A DNA stretch of 12,555 nucleotides from Phoronis pallida (lineage: Eukaryota; Phoronida; Phoronidae), in assembly GCA_028565715.1 (NCBI GenBank), contig JAOXYC010185690.1:1-12555 (forward strand), given 5' to 3'. Shown here piece by piece: positions 1 through 8,451 of this stretch; position 1 is the first letter of the stretch, and each line of letters opens with the position of its first letter. The translations under genes and the position numbers were made by a program. The notes under the pieces are model-generated. The model saw only the letters and a program-made list of their open reading frames with translations, was not told where the DNA came from and did no database searches.

Positions 1-1
1 A

Positions 2-77
2 CCTGTTGACTCCGGCGTTCCCCAGGGGTCTGTTTTAGGACCAAGTCTGTTTAATTTTTATATTAACGACTTACCTG
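2..77 (+). pseudogene. LINE reverse transcriptase, 5' part, interrupted by the transposon
   Basis: From base 2 the plus strand reads an open frame with the reverse-transcriptase signature [13 protein letters not shown] followed by YINDLP. These are the conserved blocks just before the catalytic box in CR1/L2/Jockey-type non-LTR retrotransposons. The frame runs to the CCT codon at 74-76 plus one G (77), where the DNA transposon begins. It continues at 12481. The fragment starts at the window edge, so the upstream part of the LINE is not visible. No stop or frameshift is seen in this part, so the LINE copy was decently preserved when hit. The clade assignment rests on motif style only. Confidence 0.88.
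76..77. repeat. Target site duplication TG, left copy
   Basis: TG directly precedes the left terminus and matches TG at 12479-12480. Keeping one copy rebuilds CCTGAGGG, which reads Leu-Pro-Glu-Gly in the LINE frame, as expected for this reverse-transcriptase block. Confidence 0.8.
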
Positions 78-90
78 CCCAGATAACATG
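78..90. repeat. Left terminal inverted repeat, 13 bp
   Basis: CCCAGATAACATG is the exact reverse complement of 12466-12478. Base 91 onward no longer matches the other end. This is the expected transposase cleavage end. Confidence 0.92.
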
Positions 91-121
91 CTGACGGCGA
101 CCCGACGTTGGACCGACAATT

Positions 122-198
122 CGCGTTTCGTCGGGCCGACGTTAGTTAACGACGTAGGGCCAACGTGATTTTGTCCGTCGGGCGGACGTCGTGACGAC
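122..198. repeat. Diverged direct repeat, copy 1 (copy 2 at 511-586)
   Basis: Bases 122-198 align with 511-586 in the same orientation. Both start CGCGTT, pass through GTCGG.CCGACGTT, GCCAACGT and TGTC.GTCGG, and end ACGAC. The copies are clearly diverged, so this is an older duplication than the hairpin between them. Confidence 0.75.
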
Positions 199-371
199 GT
201 CGCAGTTGGGCCGACTATGATCCGACGTTGGTCCAACATTGTACAGTGCCGACTTGAAGCCGACATAGGCTTGACCAGGAGCCGACGTCGATATCCGACT
301 CGATGCCAACGTTACGCCAACTAATTTCCGGCCATTTACCGACGTCGCGCCAACCTATTTGCGACTGTTTG

Positions 372-503
372 CCAACGTTGCACCAACCTGAAGACGATTG
401 TTTGCCGACAACGACCCAACGTCGGTCCGACGGCAGCTGAATTGTCGGACAGACGTTGGGTCGCTGTCGGCAAACAATCGTCTTCAGGTTGGTGCAACGT
501 TGG
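372..503. repeat. 132-bp near-perfect hairpin in the left subterminal region
   Basis: Arms 372-431 and 444-503 (60 bp each) are reverse complements with only two mismatches, around a 12-base spacer (432-443). Each arm holds copies of the subterminal motif (CCAACGTTG, CCCAACGTC), so the hairpin doubles the motif in opposite orientation. Confidence 0.92.
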
Positions 504-510
504 TAAACCG

Positions 511-586
511 CGCGTTCTGTCGGCCCGACGTTGGTCAATGACATAGAGCCAACGTCATTTGTCTGTCGGGTGAGCGTCGTTACGAC
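511..586. repeat. Diverged direct repeat, copy 2 (copy 1 at 122-198)
   Basis: This is the inner copy of the repeat at 122-198, offset by 389 bp. It begins a few bases after the hairpin's right arm. Confidence 0.75.
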
Positions 587-590
587 TTCC

Positions 591-1778
591 GACTCGTCAC
601 CAACGTTGCACCAATTTATTTCTTATAAATTAGAGGCGTTGCACCAACCTATAGCCAAAAATTTAACCAAATTAGGGTTAAATTGGCGATTGCAACACTG
701 CGTTTCATTTTCATCAATCTTACGTTTTTTACCGAAAGTATGGGACTTTGTTTAAATTCATACTTCGCTATACTTATGAATGTGAAATTATCAACTATTG
801 TTGGAATTGTTGTTACAAATGATATCCTAACATACATCTCAGTGAATAACTATCTTCACTTTTCCCGGAAATCTCTATACAGGCGCTCTATATGACCTGA
901 CGGAATACCTTGACGGGGTGTCGACATAACTGATATCAAATGTAACGTATGAACTCTTCTTTTCGATAAAGAATGAAGGTTAAGTAACGCAAGCCCGAAG
1001 GCAAGTTAGCAACGAAAAATTATCAAACTTAGTATAAGAAACCGGTGTAAACGCCGTATTTCAATAATTGATAATCTTACATTCGCAAGATGTATGCGTT
1101 AGTAGCGAAGTATATAAATGTACTTACACTTAGCGAGACTGATTATCGCGGAGGGAGAACAGACAATATTAAGATGCGTTGTGGGAGAGACTACTTACAT
1201 AGGTACTCATTAAAACTGAGAGAATGCATTCATATGTTATTTTAACATTTTATTATGGCATAATACAAATTCCATAAACTAAACGGGATATAAGTAACAA
1301 AACAATCATTGGCCTGCATACATGCCCTACATACTTATACTAAGAACACTTTCTGGGCTTCAAGTTCTAACACTCATGTGCTTCAATCTATAAATATGTG
1401 ATCAAATTCAGTAGAAGGACCCTTTATTAGCATGTGCAACAATTAAATGTGAGTCCATCATTTTCAAACTTAAAAGCTGAAAGTTGGAAACTGAACTCTC
1501 CTTGCCCAGTGACTGTAAATTTCTTGCAATATCTTAAAATGTGCAATTTGTAAAAGATATCATTATTAATTATCAGTGGCCTAGGCGATGCAATGTATCA
1601 AATATTATAGTTCACGTCAACACGAATTGCATAACTTACATGTTATGACATTTACTTACTGATACTCATGTCATAAATAATGTATGATCAACACATTGGC
1701 ATTAATACTCAACAAGACACTATGACATCCATACACAATCTAAAGTGTTTTGAAATAACAAGTCACCTGCAATATTAC
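591..1778. other. AT-rich internal spacer, no gene seen
   Basis: A few subterminal-type motifs persist to about 650 (GCACCAA.TTAT, GTTGCACCAACC). After that I see AT-rich sequence with only short frames lacking recognisable protein features. It lies beyond the 3' end of the DUF4806 gene. A minus-strand AATAAA is present at 1254-1249. No RNA gene was recognised. Confidence 0.5.
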
Positions 1779-2031
1779 TCAGCGGTTCTTGGTGGAGACA
1801 CGAAAAATATTCAGTTTCCGTAATGATTTCTTCAGGTTTCCTAGTCGGTTGGTGGGTGCCATCGCAAAATCATGTCCGTACCTGAATATTTATTGTGTCA
1901 CGAGTACTGCACATCAATAAATGTTCAGGTGCAGATACGATTTTGCAACCACTCCCACCAACCGACAAGAAAACCTGAAAAAATCATTGCGGAACCTGAC
2001 CATTGTCCGTGTCTCCACCGAGAACTGCTGA
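1779..2031. repeat. Foldback repeat A (imperfect inverted repeat, MITE-like)
   Basis: Arm 1779-1894 pairs with arm 1916-2031. Shared blocks include TCAGCGGTTCT / AGAACTGCTGA, GGTGGAGACACG, TCGGTTGGTGGG and a perfect 15-bp inner pair (1880-1894 and 1916-1930), with a 21-base loop. Many mismatches are scattered along the arms, so it is older than foldback B. I found no target duplication and cannot say whether it is a separate mobile element or an internal rearrangement. Confidence 0.8.
1889..1894 (-). terminator. Candidate poly(A) signal AATAAA for the DUF4806 gene
   Basis: This is the nearest canonical AATAAA I find downstream of the stop codon at 2403, about 510 nt away. It sits at the inner edge of foldback A; by symmetry the plus strand also has AATAAA at 1916-1921. 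A variant signal could be used instead. Confidence 0.35.
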
Positions 2032-2136
2032 ACAGGGTCGAGACCCAGTCATTACTGTGACATGTGAAAAGACAAACAATTTGACTTTGAGGTGTGAGGC
2101 CAATCAATAGAAGTCACTACGTAGCTACATCAAGAT

Positions 2137-2361
2137 AATATAAATCAATTTATAGTGGAACTTACATTTAAGTGACACAACGTTGCGTCCTTTTTGCAAG
2201 GACTTTAGCAGGTGGAGTGGCTGTTTTAACTTGTCACGTGATTGATCATGTGACAAACGGCTCAAGACAAGCTATAACAGCCACTCCACCTGCTGAAGTC
2301 CTTGCAAAAAGGACGCAGCGTTGTGTCACTTAAATGTAAGTTCCACTAATTGATTTATATT
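2137..2361. repeat. Foldback repeat B (long near-perfect inverted repeat, MITE-like)
   Basis: Arm 2137-2225 is nearly the perfect reverse complement of arm 2276-2361. There is one 3-base length difference (TAT near the outer end) and very few substitutions. The 50-base centre contains a smaller imperfect hairpin, TGTCACGTGA against TCATGTGACA. It lies directly after the last DUF4806 coding exon, so it would be part of that gene's 3' UTR unless polyadenylation occurs earlier. No flanking duplication is obvious. Confidence 0.88.
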
Positions 2362-2402
2362 TTCCTCAAGTCTACATCAACTGGATGAGAATATCCATGC
2401 TG

Positions 2403-2446
2403 CTAATTCTCCTCACTCGTGGGTCCCACTTGCACTGCATTCCCCC
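2403..2446 (-). CDS. DUF4806 gene exon 8 (last coding exon, proposed)
   Basis: The acceptor is GATTTTCAG. It completes a glycine codon from exon 7 and encodes GNAVQVGPTSEEN before a TAG at 2405-2403. It is short and unconserved, so it is supported by splice signals and frame only. The alternative is that the gene ends by read-through at 2945. Confidence 0.6.
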
Positions 2447-5400
2447 CTGAAAATCATAAAAAAACATGTGATTAGGTTTCAACTTCACTATGTAACAAAT
2501 CCCTTTTACCAAAAAAAAATAGAGCATCCCTTAAACAGTGCATCCACATGGACGGTACATTGAGAAAATGAAAATCAAGGGCTCAGAAATAATTGAAAAG
2601 GCTGGAACAGGGAAGAGCTAACAGCCTCTTTGGGTAGGCAGACTTTTTAAGTTAATATTTTTGCCAACAAGGTGAGTTATGACAGATGTGTCATCCCGAA
2701 AATCTTTCCATCCGGGCTGAACATCGCCCAGAGCATGTGTGCTAGTTTTGTCAAAATCGCAGAAAAAACTCAAATGACAACAATACATGATCACATATAT
2801 AAATATGGGGACACGTGTTAGGATCGTCACTTTTTAGGCTTAAGATTTACTTCAGTGTACTTTAAGGAATGTTGAAAAAAACAAGTTTTGAGCATAATGA
2901 TCACTAAAATGTTAGCATTCAAACGAAATAAACCTGTTACAAAGCTACATACCTTGTGCTCTCCTCTTCCGGCCACCATTCCGGTCGCTAGCATACTTCA
3001 ACCATATTTTTAAAGCAGCTTCTGTTTCGGCCACTTTTAGGCCAGAAGCCTTGGCCGCATCTTCAAATTAGAAAGAATAAACGACATATAATTGGTACTT
3101 GTTAATAACTACAAAAATACCTACGCTAAACAAATGCGACCATGGCAAGTGCATCGCAATGTTTATGTAATTAATGAAAAGCAACGTATAGTTCTGAAGT
3201 AGAAATTGGCTATACTAGAATAGTAGTAAAAGTAATGTAATTGAATTATGAGGGTACAGATCACCATAGACAAGAAAGTGCAATCACTAAATATTTCTGA
3301 TGACAATTAGGAACTTTTAAATACTCTTAGTTCTAAAGGATAATTGATTAAAAATACAGCAACATTCTGCTTTGCTTGTTTTGTGGAGCACTTTTTCGTA
3401 TCAGCAAAATATCTCTTTATGAGCACTTGTTGGCAACTCACCAAGTAATTGTCCAATTAGATAAAATAGAATAAAAACTCCACAGTATTGAAAACATCCA
3501 GCGTATATTAGCAAGTTCTAAAGGAAAGTTAAACTGTACCTATGACAACCCCCATCATGGTGAGCTTGGAGAAGGACTGTTTAACGCCCTTCCCCAAGAA
3601 GTTAAAACCACAGGCTAGAGTGTTGTCCATTAGTACACTCATTATTTTGCCAATTATCTGGCTTTGTCCTGTGCCACCCAGCGAGGCAAGATGTTCAACC
3701 TACAAATATAAAAATAGCATTTGTAGTACAATGGTACAACTTCAAATCACAAAAAATAAAGATGCACCAATTAATACAGAATGGCAATAGCATGACTGAC
3801 ACTGTTATAAAAATCTAAATTGACGAAAATTATGTGTTCTGTTTTTAAAAATCCTGACCACCTGTTGTGAAAGCAAAAAAGAACATGCGCAAGCCTTGAA
3901 ATCTGTTTGATGAGTAAGCTAAACAAGGAAAAATAATAATCACACCAATTATAAATAATCATGAATCTGTTCAAGTAACTAATTTGGTCACATTACATGA
4001 ACTTATTTCCTCAAGATTCATAATTATTTATCATCAACCTTTGCTTGAAATCACGCCAATTGTTTCATAGTTAATTTTCATAAAGCTAGCTAAGTTTTTA
4101 CAAAACGTTGATGCCAAAAATAATAGTCCACAACATGGCAGATTCTATAGAAACCACATCCACAAAGAAATGAGATAAGCAAATAATAATGTTAGCCAAA
4201 GCTTTGAAGATGACAAAGGAAAAGGAAGGGTAAAATTCTTGATTTGGGACAAAAATGTTTGCTTTGTTGACTTTAATACTCATTACATAGACTAAAAATA
4301 CTTCGAAATAACAAAAATAGCACTAGTTTTGCTAATAGGAGACTATAGACATTTTCCCTAAAATTATGTCCCAAATTGAAGAATTTTTACCATAATTACA
4401 ACATGAGAAAAACAATAAGAAAGGTCTATTCAAAGATGTGCCACCACCACCACACAACATTACCTAAAACAAGTTCTGGGACCCTACAAAGAAACACAGA
4501 AAATCTTTCATGTAGGCAACTAAAATTTGCCACACTAGTCAAGAAGTAGTATGTATTAAATGCATTTAAATAGTGATTATCACAATGAATATAACCACTA
4601 TTATTTAGATTTTGAAAAATAATAATACACGGCATTGGCAAGACCTGAAATTTTTTTAATTCAAATCCAATGAAAGATAAATACATTTGAGAATCATTTT
4701 ATCATACAACTAGTATGCCTTTAAATACTCACACAACCTAAGAAAAAATAGTTGAGAAATGAACCTGTTACGTCATTGAAAACACGAGTAACCATGTGAT
4801 AAAAGCATTTAAATATCCACTCCTGAATGTTCAGCTCTTTTTATAATTATGCTTCTTATACGGACATCAAAGCTAGGTATGAATACTTAATTGCATATCG
4901 ATACTTACTAAAGCAGCACGTTTTTCCTGTGAGAGCAGCTGTGTCTCATTCGATAAAACATCTTCTGCAGTGAAAGAGGGCAAGGTAAAACATGACACAT
5001 CTGATGCTGTGACAGCAAAGGTATTCTGTTTGTTTATGAGCGTTTTTAGCAATAACGTGTTTTGCCGGACCTGTTGTTGAATCTCTTTCAATAAAACAAG
5101 TTCTTTTGACCTGAAACGAAAGACTTGTTTTAAGATAAAATGTCTTGGACTATATACATCATGTCATTCTCAAGCTTTATTCCAGTAGTGAATGAGTGGC
5201 TCTTTTAACTCAGCAAGGATATTTATTAGATCTATGATTATAAAACATTAAAATCATTACTATTATAAAACATGAATTGAGTAGTAATAGCAGTGTCAGA
5301 TCACAAACAAAACAACACAGAGTTAGGACTCAGGTACTTTAATACTTTAGTACACAACTCAACATTAAATTAGGGACTAATAAATCTGAAAATAATGCGA

Positions 5401-7576
5401 CACCAACTATTCTTGTCGTCCAAAGCTTTGTCTTGAAATTTCAACACCAAAAGGGGCACAACGACTGGCTTGCTGTGTCTGAATGAGGGGGTTAATTGTC
5501 GCTTAAATTAGAACAAAAAAATAAAGTCACCAACAATAAACTTGGTAAATTATTATTTGTATTTTAATTAGAAGAAAACGCACCTGTCAACCGAGGGTGA
5601 TGATGATGGAGATGGTGCGACTGCTTGCAGCTGGTTGCTTGACCTTCTGTTGGGGGTCATGGGTGGAATGGGGCTCATCGATGGAACAGCATGACTGGGC
5701 CCTGCTGGTGCGTCTGCTTGCAGCTGGTTGCTTGACCTTCTGTTGGGGGTCACGGGTGGAATGTTGGTCATCGATGGAACAGCATGACTGGGCCCTGCTT
5801 TGTCAGAGACCTTTTTTCTGCTCCTTGGAGGAGATTCGTCCTCACTAAAATAACATGCCATCAGACATAGGTGTTCTTACTTGTAAAAAACCACAATACC
5901 AAAAGTTTCAAATAAATTCCAAAAAGCTCTTCTAAGATTCAATGAATTTCTTGGTCAGTCATAAATGAATATTTGTCCAAAGTTCTACATAACCCTAAGA
6001 TGCTTATAAATTGTTGTGATTTCATTCTTACTGTTGGGGGCTGACTTCCCACTTTATGACTTACATCCATTGAAGAAAAACCTGGTCGACAAAAGCCTGG
6101 ATGAGGTCTACCCACACCATAACTCCAACTCATCAGGTCGAATTGTGCTGTGCGTTATAGTCAAGTGTTGAAGCAAATCTATTTATGTGAATCAAAAGGA
6201 TCTACAATTTTACAAAGCCCCACATAAAATTCATAAACTGAGACGCTAATAAAATTGCCTGATGCAATTAAAATGATGTTTTTCTGACTCTTTTGTGATA
6301 TTGCCACCTTGGATACCAACTGTAAGAATCCTTAAGAAACTTACCTTGTTTCATCGTCAAACCTGCAAGGACTTCTGCGCCTACAAATTAATGATAGTAT
6401 CATTCAATCAGAACTCGGGTAAAAAAAGATTTTGAACTCAAATTTGCTCCCTCAATAAAGTACTATGAATGCTCAAACCCAACAGAATACACATTTGAAT
6501 AAATACACCTGTGTGGTAAGGGTTCACAATAAAAAGTTTATCATAATGTGTAAAAAGTCTTGTTAAGAGTTCTATATAACATTTTTGGATAAAAGGTTTC
6601 AAAATTTGAAATTATTTGTTGGTCACCAGACAACTGATATACAAGAATGACTACAAAATTGTCACAAGTTCAAGGAAAAGCATCAGTCTAAAAAACTTGC
6701 ATTCTAACTGGCAGCAAGAAACAGTACACTCACTTTGTCCTTCAAGTAAAATGCCAAAACTAATGTACTTGGTGAACTATGAATAATATCATCCATTGTT
6801 GAGTTCAAGCCATATTTTTGTTGTTTTGTGTGTGAAAAACATTTTGATGATTGACACTGTAATTTAGTGAGTTTAAGTTCATGTAAATTTATAATAATTT
6901 TATGAAATCTGATTTTAAATGGCAATTTTTGCAACCACTATCCTATTAAAAACGTACCTCCTTTTACCGTCATCAGTTGACGCCACATCTGACTGGTTTT
7001 CAGCACGTCGGCATTTCTGGATAGCTTTTTCGTAACTCTCTGCAAATGTAAAGAACAAACACAATAAGAACTAAATCACATCAGGCAAAACATTATTTTT
7101 ATTGAATTTATCAAAGTTTTAACTCACTGAAGATGGGCACTGAGATGTTTTTGTGTGGCAGTTGTGATTTATGACACAGGAAAATGATCAACCTGTGTTT
7201 ACAAAAGAAAAGTTAAGCAGACGTCATGCCCTAATTTAAAAGTTGATAATCTCACATGCTAACAGCATGTATATTTTAATTCATGTAATTAATGTAGATA
7301 CGACCAAATTAAAATCAATTACTGGAACTAGTAATTAAGTACATGATAATTATGGTATGCGCTTCAAAGTGCTTATAACGCACCTGTTCTTGTCAGTACC
7401 CTGACAGGGTACACGCTCCATTCCAGCCTTGGCAGTTCTAAAGACTGTATTGCCTTAGTAAGGGCAGTGCCTTTAAGGTAATTATGCGGCGGCCATCTGC
7501 ATAAGCCTTCCTCCACCCAGGAGTTCGGCACTACCTCCACCGAATCTTCCTCGCTGAAGATGACAACAGCATACAT
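2403..7576 (-). CDS. Spliced DUF4806-family protein, 8 exons, 361 aa
   Basis: I assembled this by hand from minus-strand exons: 7576-7384, 7039-6958, 6380-6345, 5844-5584, 5110-4909, 3699-3540, 3060-2953, 2446-2403. All seven introns are GT-AG and every junction keeps frame (1086 coding bases including stop). Residues 1-64 (MYAVVIFSEEDSVEVVP..., W20, WPP 28-30, YPVRVL 56-61) and the following YEKAIQKCRRAE resemble the N-terminal part of animal DUF4806 proteins. Residues 90-94 (KRRRR), 109-115 and 340-345 are basic and may act as nuclear signals. Two tandem 31-aa Pro/Ser-rich repeats occupy 120-150 and 151-181. Residues about 192-220 look helical or coiled-coil. DUF4806 proper spans about 232-315 (LASLGG, then FNFLGKGVKQSFSKL), followed by a conserved-style tail WLKYASDR.GGRKRR. 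Function of the family is unknown. Inside a CACTA-like element, a TNPA-like DNA-binding accessory role is plausible but unproven. Confidence 0.85.
2953..3060 (-). CDS. DUF4806 gene exon 7
   Basis: The acceptor is AATTTGAAG and the donor is CACAAG|GTATGT. It encodes AAKASGLKVAETEAALKIWL followed by KYASDRNGGRKRRAQ, the usual end of DUF4806 proteins. If the donor is not used, the frame reads Gly-Met-stop immediately (stop at 2947-2945). Confidence 0.87.
3540..3699 (-). CDS. DUF4806 gene exon 6 (domain core)
   Basis: The acceptor is ATTTGTAG and the donor is CATAG|GTACAG. It encodes VEHLASLGGTGQSQIIGKIM and then CGFNFLGKGVKQSFSKL, the most recognisable part of DUF4806. Phase 0 in, phase 1 out. 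Confidence 0.9.
4909..5110 (-). CDS. DUF4806 gene exon 5
   Basis: The acceptor is TTCGTTTCAG and the donor is TTTA|GTAAGTAT. It encodes a leucine/glutamine-rich helical stretch (SKELVLLKEIQQQVRQNTLL) and the start of DUF4806 (LPSFTAEDV, later QEKRAAL). Phase 2 in, phase 0 out. Confidence 0.87.
5584..5844 (-). CDS. DUF4806 gene exon 4, Pro/Ser-rich with 31-aa tandem repeat
   Basis: The acceptor is TTATTTTAG and the donor is GACAG|GTGCGT. It starts SEDESPPRSRKKVSDK, then two copies of a repeat of the form AGPSHAVPSM..IPP.TPNR (first 20 of 31 residues), then a serine-rich end. It is probably a disordered linker between the N-terminal part and DUF4806. Length is a multiple of three. Confidence 0.87.
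5613..5798 (-). repeat. Two 93-bp coding tandem repeats in exon 4
   Basis: Copy 1 is 5798-5706 and copy 2 is 5705-5613, each 31 codons. They differ at few positions (residue pairs T/S, N/P, V/M, D/V), indicating a fairly recent in-frame duplication. Confidence 0.9.
6345..6380 (-). CDS. DUF4806 gene exon 3 (36-nt micro-exon)
   Basis: The acceptor is ATTTGTAG and the donor is ACAAG|GTAAGT, a near-consensus site. It adds RRSPCRFDDET after the basic KRR. Length is a multiple of three, so skipping it would keep the frame. Confidence 0.82.
6958..7039 (-). CDS. DUF4806 gene exon 2
   Basis: The acceptor is TTTGCAG and the donor is GGAG|GTACGT. It encodes ESYEKAIQKCRRAENQSDVA and then a basic end, joining cleanly to YPVRVLTRT of exon 1. 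Phase 1 in, phase 2 out. Confidence 0.87.
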
Positions 7577-7577
7577 C
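7384..7577 (-). CDS. DUF4806 gene exon 1 (first coding exon)
   Basis: A 3' splice site (CTTACAG at 7584-7578) lies one base before the ATG at 7576-7574, so an upstream leader exon is likely. An alternative start five codons upstream (MKSYRM) exists if no splicing occurs. The exon ends at a phase-1 donor, ACAG|GTGCG. Confidence 0.85.
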
Positions 7578-7591
7578 CTGTAAGATTTCAT

Positions 7592-8451
7592 TTAAAAGTA
7601 ATTCATTAAGGTGACACTGATCTGCTTTTAAGATTGAAGATATATTGGAAAACTACTGACATGTATTTTTTCATTTTAGTCTTATCCATGACACTTTAAT
7701 CTCTCAGGACATACCTACTAAATATTTAAAGGTTCATTCTGGTCCAGAACAGGTACGAGAACTCCTACATCCATTTAATCAATTCCAATAGTCAATATAT
7801 CAACAGCAGTAGAATTTTCTCATTCTGTTGAAAAGTACGTTCCATTAATTGCTAATCATCTTCTTTGCTAAACGCTCAACGGGCCTGAAGGTGTTTTAAA
7901 ATGGGACAGCACCAAAACTGTGCAGTAATTGTCCAATCGACATCATAATTATGTCCAATCTTGAGATCCATATTTTGTTGCAGAGCCAAATGATCAATAA
8001 ATCTAATCACAAATAATCCTATATTTTGTCGAGCACAAGACATCATTGTCAGGGAATAAAACTGTAGAGTAACAAACACAAATTTAAACACAGCTGATCA
8101 CTACATGGTATGTATGTAATACGATAATTCGAGTGACTAATATGGCGGGGAAATACAAGCCCCAAACTAGTGAAACAGGTTGAATACGCAAAATCCATGG
8201 CCTTCAACGCAAAGATATGAAGAGTTCGAACTTGGCTATATTAGGGTTATTGTGAACATTTTCCAAAGGCTCTACCTTTATTAAAATGCACACTGATCAG
8301 TGTTCCTGCAACTGTAAAGGCTCTTTGAGCAGAAATCATAGCTGGGATCCTGATAAATGATGTTGAGAGCACTTCGATTAACGAGACAGTATTTAGCACC
8401 GCACCATAGTTATAACAATAATAAATTACATACATAGTTCATCGCACACTT
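7592..8451. other. Spacer between transposase and DUF4806 gene
   Basis: These 860 bp hold no convincing coding sequence on either strand. They would be the transposase 3' UTR plus, if a leader exon is spliced over the transposase, part of the first intron of the DUF4806 transcript. Confidence 0.55.
8277..8282 (-). terminator. Candidate poly(A) signal AATAAA for the transposase gene
   Basis: A minus-strand AATAAA lies about 170 nt after the transposase stop codon. It is the only canonical signal on that strand between the stop and this point, and would separate a transposase-only mRNA from the DUF4806 exons. Confidence 0.45.

Larger units (their letters stand above)
91..590. repeat. Left subterminal repeat region
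   Basis: About 500 bp are dominated by short CpG-rich motifs of the form CGACGTTGG / CCAACGTCG in both orientations, for example near 103, 223, 414 and 525, with many looser copies between. The composition contrasts sharply with the AT-rich sequence that follows. In plant CACTA elements such arrays are the binding sites of the accessory protein TNPA; that role here is inference. The region also contains a 132-bp hairpin (372-503) and a 77-bp direct repeat (122-198 and 511-586). Open frames in this region only reflect the repeat's lack of stops. Confidence 0.8.
2447..7383 (-). other. Introns of the DUF4806 gene
   Basis: Introns lie at 7383-7040, 6957-6381, 6344-5845, 5583-5111, 4908-3700 (the longest, 1209 bp), 3539-3061 and 2952-2447. 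All are AT-rich with GT-AG ends. I saw no further gene, RNA gene or recognisable repeat in them apart from a short CCA microsatellite near 4441-4454. Confidence 0.75.

Noticed and set aside
215-544. Minus-strand 109-aa frame in the left end, with repeated NVG/QVG-type residues
   Set aside because: Its repetitive residues mirror the subterminal DNA motif CCAACG read in one frame; it crosses the hairpin and has no independent sign of coding.
2618-2830. Minus-strand 70-aa frame as an extra exon
   Set aside because: It lies in the proposed last intron, shows no similarity I recognise, and is not needed to keep the DUF4806 frame.
4441-4454. CCA microsatellite
   Set aside because: It is a short simple repeat in an intron with no sign of function.
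5597-5848. Plus-strand 83-aa frame
   Set aside because: It is the antisense shadow of DUF4806 exon 4; the minus-strand reading has matching splice sites and family context.
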